NCBI RefSeq assembly: GCF_001039355.2
Contig: NW_019773814.1
Location: 442,797-506,796 of the forward strand
Length of the DNA: 64,000 bases
Origin: Lingula anatina
Taxonomy: Eukaryota > Brachiopoda > Lingulata > Lingulida > Lingulidae
Reading direction: 5' to 3'
A program made the position numbers and the translations under genes. Below the pieces are notes generated by a model. The model was not told where the DNA came from. It did not search any database and was given only the letters and a program-made list of their open reading frames with translations. This document shows positions 22,090 to 34,254 of this stretch, piece by piece. Each line of letters opens with the position of its first letter. The first letter of the stretch is position 1.

Positions 22090-24634
22090 TTATTTCGTCG
22101 ATTCTGAAAGAAAAGAAATATATGTTATTAACACCTTGGCCCCGTTTCATATTAGAGCACTTTTGATGATTTATTCATGCACAAACAAATTTCTCCAGTG
22201 TTAATATTTTAATAAAATGATTTTAATAGAAATGATAAAATGAAATTGATCATAATTATGTTAGAAATAATGACCTTTCAGAACTCCTCGGAACTTTTGA
22301 CGTCTTAAATACTTTCACATATTGCCATGCGTATTGAATAACGCATATAATAATAATAATAAGCATATATGAAGAGACTTATGTAAACCTTGCATATGTT
22401 ATGTACATATCTTAATGTAATGTACATTGTCCTTTACCCAATTTTTATTAGATTCCATTTATATAGGCATTATCTGACGTCAAATTGCTCAATTTATTAT
22501 TTATATTTATATTATTTATTTTTTCAACCACCGATTTATATGACCCCTGGTATGGTCTTAAGCGTTGATTTCTGGTCTGCCTTGTAGTAGGAAGTGAAGA
22601 CGAAAAAAAGTAATTAAAAAAGAAGCGTTCAAGAATATTCAATAATCCAATTGTTATACAGTATAAGACCTACTCTTGCAGTGCAACCCGTCCCCACGGT
22701 AACCAGCGTCGCAAATACAATATTGGTAAGATGCTGTATCGCAGTTCGTATTGTTGTCAGGCAATGGCTTGTAAGCGTTTATGTCATAGCATGTGGCGTT
22801 TTCCGCACACTTCGCTGAAAAAAAAACCGCATGCAGCCACTGGCTCGCAACAGAATACTTGGAAATTTTGAACCAACTTAACAGGCGATATCATATGACT
22901 TTTTCACATAAGTTCTACCTAAACACTGGAATAAGTTATTTGTGTTATAGTGTATAAATAGAGATCTAGAGCCATAGGACCTGTTTTTATGAGTTCCACC
23001 TAATCACTTGAATATGCTAGTTATATTATAGTTAATCAGCAGAGATCTAGAGCCATATGCCTTGATATCAGTCTATAGAAGTTACTCTTACATATCCTGT
23101 ACTATCAATATTTGTATTGGTCAATTTGCTTTGAATTTTGTATTTGTATTTGTATTTTTGCTGCACGCTTTACAACTTACAGCTGTTAGCTGTTATCAGT
23201 CAATACTGAGATACAGAATGTATGCATATTAGAAGGGTACGGCTTACCTTTTTTGCACCATGTTCCGTAATAACCCTCGGGACAAATGCACGACGAAACC
23301 AAATTTGTAGTATTCAATGCACACGTTGCACCATTCCAGCATTTATTTAACCGGCACTCAGCTGAAATGAGATATTGCAAGGCTAATAAAATGATACGTA
23401 TGCTCTTTCAGTTGGAATAATTCAGTTCTTATAATTTGAGCATTAACTAAGACAGGATAAGGTAAATCCCACTGAAATCTGTGAAATTAATTTTGTACAT
23501 AATTTGCACCAGACGCTTTATTGCGTACTTATATATGTGCTCAGCTTTTTTTTTTCTTTTCAGAATTAAAAGCACTGAGACTAGACGCTGTCAATTCTGC
23601 ATTAATAATGGACCACCCCGCGCGATCGACGAATCAAACAATGATGACATACTGTTCAATTCACAAAAAAAATTTAAAAATAATAAATTAATTAATTAAT
23701 AAATTAAGCAGGGAAGACACGCTGTTAATGGATAAATTGTATTAAATGAGCATATATGCTGATATCAATTGTTGCAATAGTAAAATGCTTCCTAACATTT
23801 TGCTGAACATAACTGTTTCCTGTTATTCACAAAGGATGGTTTTAAGTGTTACAAGGGCAGTGCTTACTCAAGTCGCATCTTTCTCCGAAAAAGTCACTGG
23901 GACAACTGCACTGGAAGCCAGACGGATCATCAACTTTTTCTTCGCACGTCCCATTATTATAGCAACTGTCAGGCTCGCATTCGTCTGAAGATAGATGTTA
24001 CAAGGCAATTTAAATGTTAGGTATGCTCTATCATCCTTCACTAACATGGTTGAAACTTTTGTAATTCAAACTATTTAACAGGAAGATCATGCAAATCATA
24101 TCGTTTTTCACACCGCTAGGCTTGTACGCCTAGTCTGAATGATTTAAAAGTCCATCTACAGAGAGGTCTCCTTTGTGGTGCAGGAAGTCATGAGTTTGAT
24201 CCTCATGGCCTGGTCATACTAAAGAGCATTATAATAGTACCTACTGCCTCCTCGTTTATTACTCAGCATATTGAGATTGAACTAAGGAAAAGACCTGGTC
24301 ATATGGTAGTGTTGGTTATTGTAAATCCTAACCACGAGAGGCTCATATACCGCAGCTTGGATTGCTTTCTCCGTGGGGAGATGGGAATGACTTAGAATTT
24401 AAAAGATCTATAAAAACTAGGCATATAATTATTGCAAACAAGCAATGTTGAGACCAAATTGCAGAGACGAAAATTGATACCGTATCTCAGAATTGCAAAC
24501 ATGCTATTGTATGTGTACATGGATGTCGAGATGGTCTCTATACACTTACAAGTTTGACTCAGCTGATTTTGACTGAGAAAGACGCTCGCCATCAAGGCCA
24601 GTACAAGGCTCGGGCAGAACAACAATCCCATCAT
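22090..24634 (-). CDS. EGF gene 2: secreted protein with three EGF-like domains
   Basis: Predicted mRNA joins 24634-24550 (signal peptide), 23984-23868, 23361-23248, 22814-22674 and 22103-22090 (TAA). Lengths are 85, 117, 114, 141 and 14 bases, all phase 1 inside, giving 156 residues. EGF 1: CEPDSC, CYNNGTC, then CSC and FFGERC. EGF 2: CRLNKC, CWNGATC, CIC and GYYGTWC. EGF 3 is a variant: CAENATC, an extra cysteine (TNC) in the long loop, then CICDAGYRGDGLHC. There is no transmembrane segment after the signal peptide, so the product should be secreted. TATAAAAG lies 28-35 bases upstream of the ATG. The function is unknown; EGF modules commonly mediate extracellular binding. This is the cleanest intact copy. 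Confidence 0.75.
23566..23700 (+). other. conserved antisense block inside EGF gene 2
   Basis: A plus-strand acceptor-like TTTTCTTTTCAG is followed by a conserved open frame (GRCQFCVNNGPPRAIDESNN in copies 3 and 4b). It is present in the intron between EGF exons 1 and 2 of all five exon sets (8,144; 23,566; 36,314; 49,186; 51,514). It might be an antisense exon, an intronic regulatory element or a fossil. Not recognised. Confidence 0.3.
24120..24385 (+). mobile_element. tRNA-derived SINE-like block, intron 1 of EGF gene 2
   Basis: Contains GTGGTGCAGGAAGTCATGAG followed by a box-B-like TTTGATCCTCAT, then GGCCTGGTCATACTAAAGAG and a ~150-base body. The same block is in intron 1 of each EGF copy. 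Confidence 0.5.
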
Positions 24635-24661
24635 TGATTGATTGATGTTAGATACAGTACT

Positions 24662-24669
24662 CTTTTATA
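24662..24669 (-). promoter_or_regulatory. TATA box, EGF gene 2
   Basis: TATAAAAG on the minus strand, 28 bases above the ATG at 24,634. Transcription would start very near the ATG, so the 5' leader would be short. It is conserved in modules 3 and 4. Confidence 0.55.
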
Positions 24670-25287
24670 GCAATTCTACGCTGGAATAAAATAAGATATT
24701 CAGAAGAAGATAGTGGTAAAATTTCATCATACGTGCATGACAATCTTTAAATTAAATTGGGCTTGCATTTTCGAAAACATCGTTTTTACAGTGTATCCAT
24801 TGCAATTGAACATGGTAGCAGGTTTGGGTGCTGGTTATGATAACATCTTACTCAGCATGGTGGCTAATGTAGTCATTCCATTAACGTGACAGAAACTATG
24901 AAACTGAAACTCTGCCAAGGGATCGCGGGGCTTCTCGATCAGAACCTTTCTCTTTGATGGAAACGTTTCACTTGAAGAACAATTCTTATATAGAATAGTA
25001 TTTCATCAAACATAAAATTACACCGATGCACATTTTATAAAATCATATTCTATCACATAACATTTTTCAAAATTAAACATTTTAAATGTTAGCTAGTCAA
25101 TGCAGTATTATGATAATAATCATAAGATTTAACTTTTCACTTCCTACACAATGGTCTAATGGCAACTCCCATAGGCCTAATAGTCGAACCCTGCAATGTT
25201 TTTTTCTGTAAACTTTTTTTTGCTGAAATGCATTATTCAGGCCGAGAGAAGCAAAAATACCTTGGTTGTTATTTCCAACACATTGAG

Positions 25288-27776
25288 CATTTTTCAAAAT
25301 GGCCGTCAATTTATGAGGAAATATAGAAGAACTCCCAGAAGTCGCCGGGTATACTTCATTGAGAGTTTCTTTGAACTTTTATTCAATCAGGGGAGCACAA
25401 CAGTACTAGTGAACAAACTTGAGCTCGTAACATTTAGCAAAAATGCCAAAATGGCCGTCAAAAATGGCAGAAAGTGATAAAAGCTGCAAAATCATTTTGT
25501 TTTTTGCATATTTAGTTTTATTTAAAACATGTCCCGACATACAGTAACAAAAAACAGGCATACAGAAACAAATCTAAAGTGTCATGAATAATTTCAAAAC
25601 AACAAAGACATCAGCCCAACACAAAGTCACAACAGTCAATAGCTGGTATGACCTCTGCTTGCTTTGATGCAGGCGGTGATCCGTTGCTCGGGCAATAAAT
25701 GGGATGATGTCATGCAGAATCCTATTTCAGTCTTGCCGTAGTGCCTGGATCAGCTGCTGCCTTGGCCAACGGACGACAAAGATAGTACCACAAGTGTTCA
25801 ATCGGATTCATACCCAGAGAATAGGCAGGCTGGGGTAGGACATCCACCCTTGGGTCTCCAGATACGCTTGGATCATTTGTGCCGAATGTGGACGGGTCTT
25901 GTCCTGTTGGGAAAGGGAGACATCAGGTTGCTGCTGCACGAACGAGGTCATGTGAGGTTGCAGAATATGATCTGTGTAGTGACGAGCAGTTATTGTCATG
26001 TTTCCATCAACAACAATTAACGGTTGACCTACAGCAAGCGTCGACGCACAGTGGGGCTGCTGCTCCGATAGTTGTTCCTGCCTGGTGCTTCTTGTGTTGT
26101 ACGACTGGCATGGCGAACTCGGTCTCGCAGATGATGCAACCTAATGTAGCGATCCTGGTCTGGGGTTGACACTAACACGTCCTGGCTGCGGTCCATCGCC
26201 AACAGAGCCTGGCATGTTGTGGCATTCAACCAGGTTCCTGATTGTAGGTTGGGAGCAGCCCATACACTTTAGCTCAGTTCCGACTCCCCTCACAATCAGT
26301 GCCCAGAGACGTACGTTGTTCACATGACAGACAGGGCATACTTCTGTTCACTGGACTAACAACAATGGTGGCCTTTTTGGCCCTTTATAGGCCTCCAAAG
26401 TCAATCCTTAAAATGTGGAGATGCCCAATGTGTATTGATCAATGTGTATTTGGTCCACTTTTGCAAAAAGCTAAAACCAATGTGCATGAACCATGCCAAC
26501 TCATCATTATCTCAACTACCCGAGCACTAAGCCATCAATAAATCCACAATGAATAATTATAACTCCCCTACAAGAAGAAATATGCATACATTCCTATCTC
26601 AAAGCTTCCATTGACTGTAAGTATATGTTAGCAAAAACAACATTTCAAATACATGATGTCGATGGGTATAACCATCGCATATCCCTGAACTATGTCACGT
26701 TGTCAAGAATAGCTGACCTCATGGGCCCCAACCGCTGGCTTTTTATGTCGCTCCCTCGGCCTTGATTTTTTTATAATAAAATTCATAATAATTCAACAAA
26801 AATGACTTTAACCATATTTGTTAAAAATAGTAAAGCGTTTAAAAAAAAGGGGTTAGAATAATCAAACCCTAAGAAAAACGATTTGACGCCTTTTTTTATT
26901 TCAAGATGATATATTTTGCATATACTAGGATGATAATGCCTACCATAATCATTCACTATGAAACTTTTGATTTAGAATGAAAGACCAGCCGTCAGGAAGA
27001 ATATGTTTTATTGTGTGCTGGACCGCAGGTATATATATATATATATATTTTTTTTTTGCTTTATATAAATTTATATTTGTTTTATTTATGGTCTATTTCA
27101 ATTAAAAGACTTGTAGTGCTTTTGCCCTTTCCATTATGTTTTGGATGCCATTTTTTATTAAAATGACTTGCAGAAATGAAATAAATGATCGCAATTTGCA
27201 TGGATGAATAGATAAATATGCAATGATGAACAATGGATTTCAGCATTCAATTTTATTTGAATATATGGCTCTTGCTAGTCATATAACAAATTGACAGCCA
27301 TTTTGAATTTTGAAAAATTATCAATTTCCCGTACGTATCAACTGGCAAAGAAAATCAAGCTTAATAGTTTTTCTAAGTATTGTAGCCCAGATAAAATAGT
27401 TTCTTTTAAAAAAGCTTGCAAGATATACCCGGGTAACATAGCAGGCTTTGACTATGGGACTCGCGGGAGTGGTAAATGGAATACCAGGAGATGACATCGT
27501 CTGCCAACAAATTATCACAATCAACATAAGAGAAAAGGCGGATATGCTTTTAATAAGACTAAATATGAAAAAAACGAACTTATATTGCAGCTTTTTGGAC
27601 GATTATTTTGGCTTTTTTTTTTTTTGCTAAATGTTATGCACTCAAGTTTATTCACTAGTCTTGCTGTGCTTTCCTGATAGGATAAACATTCAAAAATGCT
27701 CTTAATTAAGTATACCCGACGATCTCGTCGTTTTTCTGTTTTTCCTCATAAATTAACAGCCATATTGAAAATGTTC
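25288..27776. mobile_element. 2.5-kb DNA element with ~200-bp terminal inverted repeats
   Basis: The left arm (25,288 to about 25,495) and the reverse complement of the right arm (about 27,568-27,776) align along their length. Matching phrases include TCAATTTATGAGGAAA / TTAATTTATGAGGAAA, CGGGTATACTT, ACTAGTGAA.AAACTTGAG and TAACATTTAGCAAAAA. The normal module sequence resumes right after 27,776. The interior holds a dead Tc1 element and AT-rich sequence with no transposase of its own that I recognise. Confidence 0.7.
25605..26345 (-). mobile_element. second Tc1-like transposase remnant, internally deleted
   Basis: The minus-strand frames give N-terminal DNA-binding pieces (GCSQPTIRNLVECHNMPGSV; DRYIRLHHLRDRVRHASRTT). 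These jump to the catalytic half (VGQPLIVVDGNMTITARHYT, and DKTRPHSAQMIQAYLETQGW, a changed DNARPHTA motif). The middle, including the first catalytic Asp region, is deleted near 26,030. It is nested in the long-TIR element. Frameshifts and stops make it inactive. Confidence 0.8.
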
Positions 27777-29124
27777 AGGACAAAAAGTAAGGAAATTTAT
27801 TCTTTCACTTTGGTCACAAACATATGTTTCATGCATCGCCACTGTTACAGTGTACCTTGTGGTGATCATGTCACATATGAGAACCCTTTAATTCACGATA
27901 GTGCGTATCTTTTAAGATATTAAAATGCCTGAATATTGTTAAATCAACTTTACTATTCAGTTGCGGATTCCGCTGTTTTTCGTCTAGCAGAAATGCATAT
28001 AATCCATTAGTCTATTAACACGCCCGTAGCTTGACAATATATAATCCAATTTGCTTGATAGGCAGTAGCGATAAATGTATGATGAAATAATGGTAAGCAT
28101 GACACATATGATAACCATTCAATTCGCGATAGTGCTAATCTTTTAAGGTATTAAAATGCCCGAATATTTTAAAAAAACAACTTTGCAAGTCATTTGCAGG
28201 TTGTGTAAATTTCCACTGATTTTCGTTTAGCAGAAGTGTACATAATCCAATTGTCACAGAGACCATACCCCTGTACCTGTAGGACCGACGAGCGTCCATT
28301 AACACGCCCGTAGAATGGCAAGGACTTTCAAATCAATATGCTTTATAGTCTATAGCGATAAATGTATGATGAAATCAATTGAAATAAGATTTGCTCTATA
28401 TTTGATTGTCTACGAAATAGTTTCAATAAATGGAAAATGCCATTATTCTTCTTTTTAATTCAAAAGGCGGTTGTTTGAACCAAGATTACCATCTCCTGTA
28501 TTAATCACTCTTTGATGGTATTTATGTTCATTGGATTCCTGGCCAAGCATGAACAACACATATTTGAGAGGAAGCACTACCCTCCACCAGAACCACCAAG
28601 AGATATTTCACTGTTTCATTACCAACAATCGATGTGTGCAGGGGATCACCTTAAAGTTGCAGAATTGCACCGATCAAAACATTTCAAAGTTAACATAAAA
28701 CTTACCTCGATTTTCCTCGTTGAAGTCAGGTGAGGGAATGACACGTCTCCTCGCCTCTGGTTATTAAGGTTATTAACATACTGCCAGCACCGGTACATCA
28801 GTGTATCTCGTGAAAAACGAGGCACACGGCAAACCATCCAATCACGATGGTTCTTATTTGAATATCGATGCCCCGTTTACCATCATACGCCGTTTGCGGG
28901 TTTTTCATCGGCTTCTTTCGTTCAGCATGAAACGTGTTCTTTGACATTTGACCCAGAAAACTTACATATCGGGACTTCCATTAAAACACCCGTAGCTTGA
29001 CAAATATTAGTATTGAGGTAAAGTGGTAAAGGAAACTCTGGCCAACTTTATGAATGTCAATATGGATTGCAATGTTAGCCGGCGAATTTACCTAGTTATA
29101 ACGAAAAAGGAATCAGATGAAATT

Positions 29125-29127
<3 letters not shown>
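27777..29127. other. module 2 spacer
   Basis: Repeats the module 1 and 3 spacers. A minus-strand donor consensus (CGAG|GTAAGT, near 28,703) is conserved at 38,937 and, less exactly, at 56,327 and 14,205. It could end a 5' non-coding exon. No conserved reading frame supports coding. Confidence 0.35.
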
Positions 29128-29163
<36 letters not shown>

Positions 29164-29795
29164 GTGTTTGAGGTGTGTGTGCGCTACTTAAACTGCTGGA
29201 TGGGGGCGAGATAGTGACAGGCAGCCAAAAACATTCAACCAGAGTTCATGAAGGTCTATAACAACATTGCGATATTATATTTGTATTGCTCAGTTAAATC
29301 AAATCTATGATATTATTCTTTCCGTGGCAGCGATCTAGCTATCAGTTTTTTCCTTCCATTTCTCCCTCTCTCTCTCTCTCTCTCTCTTGGTCGTGTGTGT
29401 GTGTGTGTGTTTGTGTGCGACACAGTCATGGAATAACAGCTAAAACAACCAAAACATTCAACCAAAAGGGCCTCTCGGACCAGTGAGCTATTTTATTTGC
29501 ATCACCCAGTTAATTTCAGTGCTACCTTGATACAGGACGTCGAATTAAAAACAATAATGGAACGTCTGACGCTTTGGATGATATGAAATTAATTCCAGCA
29601 TATGACTATATGAAAAGCTATGCTTTTTAATTAAGTTGCATCGTTTATTCTGGAAGCAAATTCGGACTTTGTCAACAGATATGATTTAGGCCGAGGAAAT
29701 AAAACTTTAAGAATTATATCTGTGGCATCGACCCAGCTTTTTCCCTCCACCATCTCTCTCTCTCTCTCTCTCTCTCGTGTATGTGTGTGTGTGTG
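29128..29795. repeat. three (CT)n and (GT)n microsatellites in spacer
   Basis: CT runs at about 29,128-29,160, 29,363-29,388 and 29,754-29,776. The latter two are followed by GT runs. Each is positionally conserved in modules 3 and 4 but with different lengths. Confidence 0.85.
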
Positions 29796-30460
29796 TGTGT
29801 GCTTAACATGCGTAAACAGCTAGGTGAGGGCGAGGAATTGTTGGAATAATAGCCAAAAAATTAAACAAAAGTATGCTTCTCACACCAGTGAGATATTTTA
29901 TTTGAATCATCGCTTGGTAATTTTCATTTATGATCCAACTACCAAACTAATTAACATTTTTGCTCATTTATGGTAATGATATTTTATCATGATATACATA
30001 TTTTTTATTTATTCTACCATGATCTCAACATAATAAAATGCAGTTCTAAAAATGATTCAATTCCCATCGTATATCTGTGCTCATGTGTGAAAAGAGTATG
30101 AGATGTCGAATCAGATGGATCCACATATGATACAAAAAAGAGACACCTCGGATCATTCATTGTGAGACTAATGTCCAAACAATTATGTATACAAAACAAT
30201 TACCTGCACTTACTCGATACACAGGGTGCATTTATGTTGATGATTTATTTGCCTGTATAGACAAATCGCTTAATCTTATTTTCGGTGATATTTAACACGT
30301 GAGTTGTTGTTCTTGCACAACACGTGATTCCATAGCCCACTATTACTTCTAAAATGACATGGTAGCAACAAAATACCGGACAATTATTAATTAAACCTTT
30401 AAGACACGAATATTTTGCTGAGTAAACATCACTCTTATTCAGGCCTACTCAACTACCAGA

Positions 30461-30713
30461 CATCGATCCTGAACTCAGCGGTAGATCGGACCAAAATATC
30501 CGTTTTCAAGGTGTGTATCAGTGCGCGCTTCGAAATCTCAGACGCGACACCGCTCTTGCCTGGTACGCGATGTAATAGTGATGATTCTAAGCGGGGTTGG
30601 ACAGTAGTGCATCTCATCTCAGATTTTGTTCCGTGGTATGATATTGTGAAATGCGTACCCTTGAAAACGGGTAGTGTGGTCCGATCTACCGGTGAATTCG
30701 GGATCATTCGATG
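30461..30713. mobile_element. inverted-repeat (MITE-like) element, module 2
   Basis: About 80-base terminal inverted repeats, each containing CGGTAGATCGGACCA and TTTTCAAGGTGTG. The unique centre is about 100 bases. It is 253 bp, compared with 266 bp in the copies at 40,963 and 58,112. The symmetry creates matching ORFs on both strands. Confidence 0.7.
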
Positions 30714-31599
30714 CCGTGTCTATTAATTGGGAAGGCCTGTTATTGACACCCATGCACCATAGATTGGTTGAAAATATGTGGTTTTGAATTGTAATCGATT
30801 ACTTTCTTCAAGTTGAAATGAATTATTCAATCACATTTTTTACAATAAGATAATAAGATTGCATAATCGGGTTGATTACCATCGAGTGAAACGAACGCTT
30901 GGTGCGCTAGTGATTCCATTAGAATACATTTTAAGACGTAAGTAGCACTTATATGGGCAATAGTGCTCTTTGCACAAGGGATAGTGAAGGAATTGCTTGC
31001 GAATATCAATCGACGTTTTTTTTTTTCATGAAATTATTATCGGTAACAGATATGAACTTGGTTTTTCTTCCTTTCCTTCATCTTTTGAAAATATCATTTT
31101 TATTACTCAAAGTTCTTTAATACCGTGAAGTTTGAAGTGGCAAAACTTAACACCTGGTTTTCAGCTATCTCATATTAGCTCTAATTTTTTTTTTTTTTTT
31201 TTTTTTTTTGCACACGAAGCACTCAGGTAAACAAACTTTGACGTAACAGTGTCCTGAATTAAACACGAGCATGTATCGAAAATAGCAAGTGTTAAAAGAA
31301 TATATACATATGATTGCATATCATGTATATCCAATTACGCGTGATGTCGTATTCTTAAACAGCAAACATCCTGTCATTTACGTTAGAAGCCCTGGATGTG
31401 AATACGTGTATAAGAACATGTAACGCTGTGAATTTCAAATACCATGCATTACAGAACCAACATTCTGTCTCCCAAAACTAAGATTAAAGGTGTTTGGAGA
31501 TCTTAAAGTGTATTAGTGAAGGACAAACTAACGCGTTTCTGGGAAGTTTACTTTTAATGCAACTGAGAATAGGTATGACCTGTGCAGCATAGGACCTGT

Positions 31600-31776
31600 G
31601 CATGGGGACAGCATAGGAATGAATAAGACAAGATCGTTGTCATATCTTCAATTTCAACCTTTTTTATTTTTATCAAGGCAAGAACATGAGTTTGGTGGTA
31701 TTTGGATATCTCTGCTGTGCAAACCATTACTTTCCATTCTAACGGCCGATATGTGAGGCGACGGACGTTGACGTCA
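31600..31776 (-). pseudogene. short ORF with CRE palindrome, frameshifted copy
   Basis: The minus-strand ATG frame that is open at 59,360 and 61,848 here has one extra A in an A-run and shifts after about 25 codons. The CRE-like TGACGTCA (31,769-31,776) lies about 30 bases above the ATG. Confidence 0.3.
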
Positions 31777-32694
31777 CAGTAACGTTCGTGTTCAAATGGC
31801 AGCCAAATGGGGTCACGTTAATATCTCAACTCACCATCGCATAGGCTAAGAAGGGTGTATGTTGCTAAGTTATTGGCTTACGTGCGCCTCCGTTATTTAC
31901 AAGTGGTGTATAAAGTAAAATCAAGTTAGTTAGATAACTTCCTCAAGAGTAAACGGGTTGAAAATTGTTTGAACACTAGACAAGGATGGAAAATATCAAA
32001 AGTATTTAAAATTTGATTCGATTTATTATTTAACAGTCAAAATGTTTTTTTCCATCACGTTTAAAACAAATGCAAACTGGATTTTGAGCATGACGCATTG
32101 GAGTTGATATTCTAGATTTTTAATTTAAAAAATAAAAGACTCATAGAAATTACCTTAAAAGAAGATACTGAACGGTGAAAAGACATTATAGAAATTACCT
32201 TAAAAGGAGATACTGAACGGTGAAAAGACATGATAGAATGGGGTATTCTTGTGATCACGCATGTCGAGACGGTGATTAAAGGATAAACAGTTGCAACCCA
32301 TCCTCGTAGCCATATAACAAAACAATTGTATATAAATTGTATATTTAAATTGTAAAATGTGTACCGGGGTACACCAAATTACATTACAATATATATAAAA
32401 AAACATAAGTTTGCAAATATCTAGATATGCCACTTATGGTCTTGAAACCAACTTAAAGAAACGGCCTATCGAAATATCCTACGCAAAAAAAAGGGGTTAT
32501 AAATGAATCATCACCATTGGAATACCTAGATTTGTCTGTGAATTCAAGAGTTCAACGGAGAAGTAAGTCAAAATATATCCACAGCATGCGATACGTCAGT
32601 TGCCATAGAGAGTGATCAGAAATAAGCTACCAGATTTGCAACTTTACTCCTGTCTACAGATTTAGGTAACAGACTGGGCGATGGGAAGTCCCGG

Positions 32695-32786
32695 CTATGG
32701 TACCCGTATCAGCAAAGGGTACGAGGCAAGTAAGTAGGCCGTACAGGTTTGGTACCTCATAACGCATTGCACAGTGCTAACTTCAT
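32695..32786 (-). pseudogene. VWA gene remnant: exon 1 start fused to exon 4 end
   Basis: On the minus strand the ATGAAGTTAGC that starts VWA exon 1 (32,786) runs straight into the last part of exon 4 (GCACTGTGCAATGCGTT...). Exons 2 and 3, most of exons 1 and 4, and the introns are gone. Compared with 43,961-45,658 this is a single deletion of about 1.6 kb with junction near 32,777. It leaves a 9-codon frame, so the locus is dead. Flanks on both sides match the intact locus. Confidence 0.8.
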
Positions 32787-33439
32787 CTTCAGCGACAGCA
32801 AGAACGTGGTGAACGTGCAGATGATAGAGGAGAAGCTACCTCGAATTTTTGACAGAGAGACAGACGTACAAACAAATACTTAAAAAGGAAAAAAGCAACC
32901 TGCACTTACTCACACAGGTTGCATTCATTATATTTCATTTCCGTCTATGGACTAATAGGCTACCTCACTCTGAATGTTATTTTCACACATTGCTTTTTTA
33001 GCGCAAACACGTGCTTCCAAGGCTGAATTACTTTAACCTTGATAACGACATTGTAGCGGTGAATACAAGACAATTACTATGTATTCTTTATAACTTGGGC
33101 ATGTTGCTAAAGTAAACATTGCTTCTATTGACACCTGCTCTATAGATACACGGGAAGTAAAGAAAGCATGCTATTTGAATTGCAGTTGATTTCTTTACTT
33201 TTAAAGGTATTACAGACAGATTATTTACCATAACTTATTCAAATTACTAATCAGACTAATTAGAATTGCGTGATATGATATATACACGAATCCTGGTGCA
33301 ATGTAAACTGATTCAATTGAAAGACATTAAAGACGTTCGTGGAAGAAAAATACGGGTAATGACGGTCTTTACACGAAGGTAATGGAAGGGGCAACTTGTA
33401 AACGTTAACACAAAATTTAAGAAGTATAAATATTTTGAT

Positions 33440-33735
33440 GCATCTAGAAAGATCAACAGAAAAGTTGTTAAATAAAGTCCGAGCTTTCGGCCCCTGGGCC
33501 TTCTTCGGGGATTATGAACAAAAAGTAGAAAAACAAACTCCTAGGATACGTGACGTCGGTGATGTGTTGAAGACATGCGATGGCCCAAAAGCGTGCTATA
33601 CGTAAACAACGTCAAAATTACGTAACAAAGAAAAAATCAATATTCATTTAAAAAAACATTATCCCTATTGAGTCCATTATTCAAGGTGTTTAGTGTTCTT
33701 ATAAATTTCTGTTCGGCGATCCGTCTTTGTCTAGT
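33440..33735 (-). mobile_element. 5'-truncated Penelope-like 3' end at module boundary
   Basis: A minus-strand frame reads RQRRIAEQKFIRTLNTLNNG followed by LNRDN, resembling the conserved C-terminus of Penelope-like proteins. Next comes a 3' region with CCCGAAGAAGGCCCAGGGGC. The 5' truncation point is exactly where module 3 begins (33,735). A near-identical copy is at 46,330-46,613. Confidence 0.55.
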
Positions 33736-33741
33736 TTCCAG

Positions 33742-34254
33742 TGAGGAAAATGGAAATTTTAGAATCGAAACAGAAACTTCCGGTGAAAAATATGCCACCC
33801 GTTTTGGAAATTCTTCAGGAGATTCGAGACGCTGACATTGATCACAAGGTACTGGCTTCGAAACAAAATGAACCTTTAATTAAAAGCTAACTGTTTTTAT
33901 CTTATTTTTAAATTGTTAAAGCAATTTTTTGTTTTAATTTTGCTTTCCGTTTGGTATTGACATGAAGAAATACACTGTTTTCCGGACCGAGCATTATAGA
34001 AGTTTCCAACACAATTGGGACAACAATTACGAGAGTTAAGGAGCGGAGATAAGTGTGTTCTATTATGCCGCAGATATAAAGTTCGTAAGATTAAATTAAC
34101 GAAGAAGCTTTTCGTTTTAATGAAATTCCCAAGAGTTTCCCAGGCTTGTAGCAACCCAGTTTTCAGCGGGTGGGGTGTCCACTTTATTCCAAAGATTGAC
34201 ATGGTAGAGCAAAGCAGCTACAGTATACCAACACAGTCAGGTATTTTGAACTAG
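33742..34254 (+). pseudogene. plus-strand exon-like blocks, copy 2
   Basis: Copies of 21,102-21,208 and 21,340-21,612. Here the first block has ATG (MEILESKQKLPVKNMPPVLE). The second has an in-frame TAG just left of KFPTQLG, though that TAG could also serve as a splice acceptor. Unrecognised. Confidence 0.3.

Noticed and set aside
30415-30726. 103-codon ORF and its minus-strand partner
   Set aside because: Both arise from the inverted-repeat element; the matching peptides reflect palindromy.
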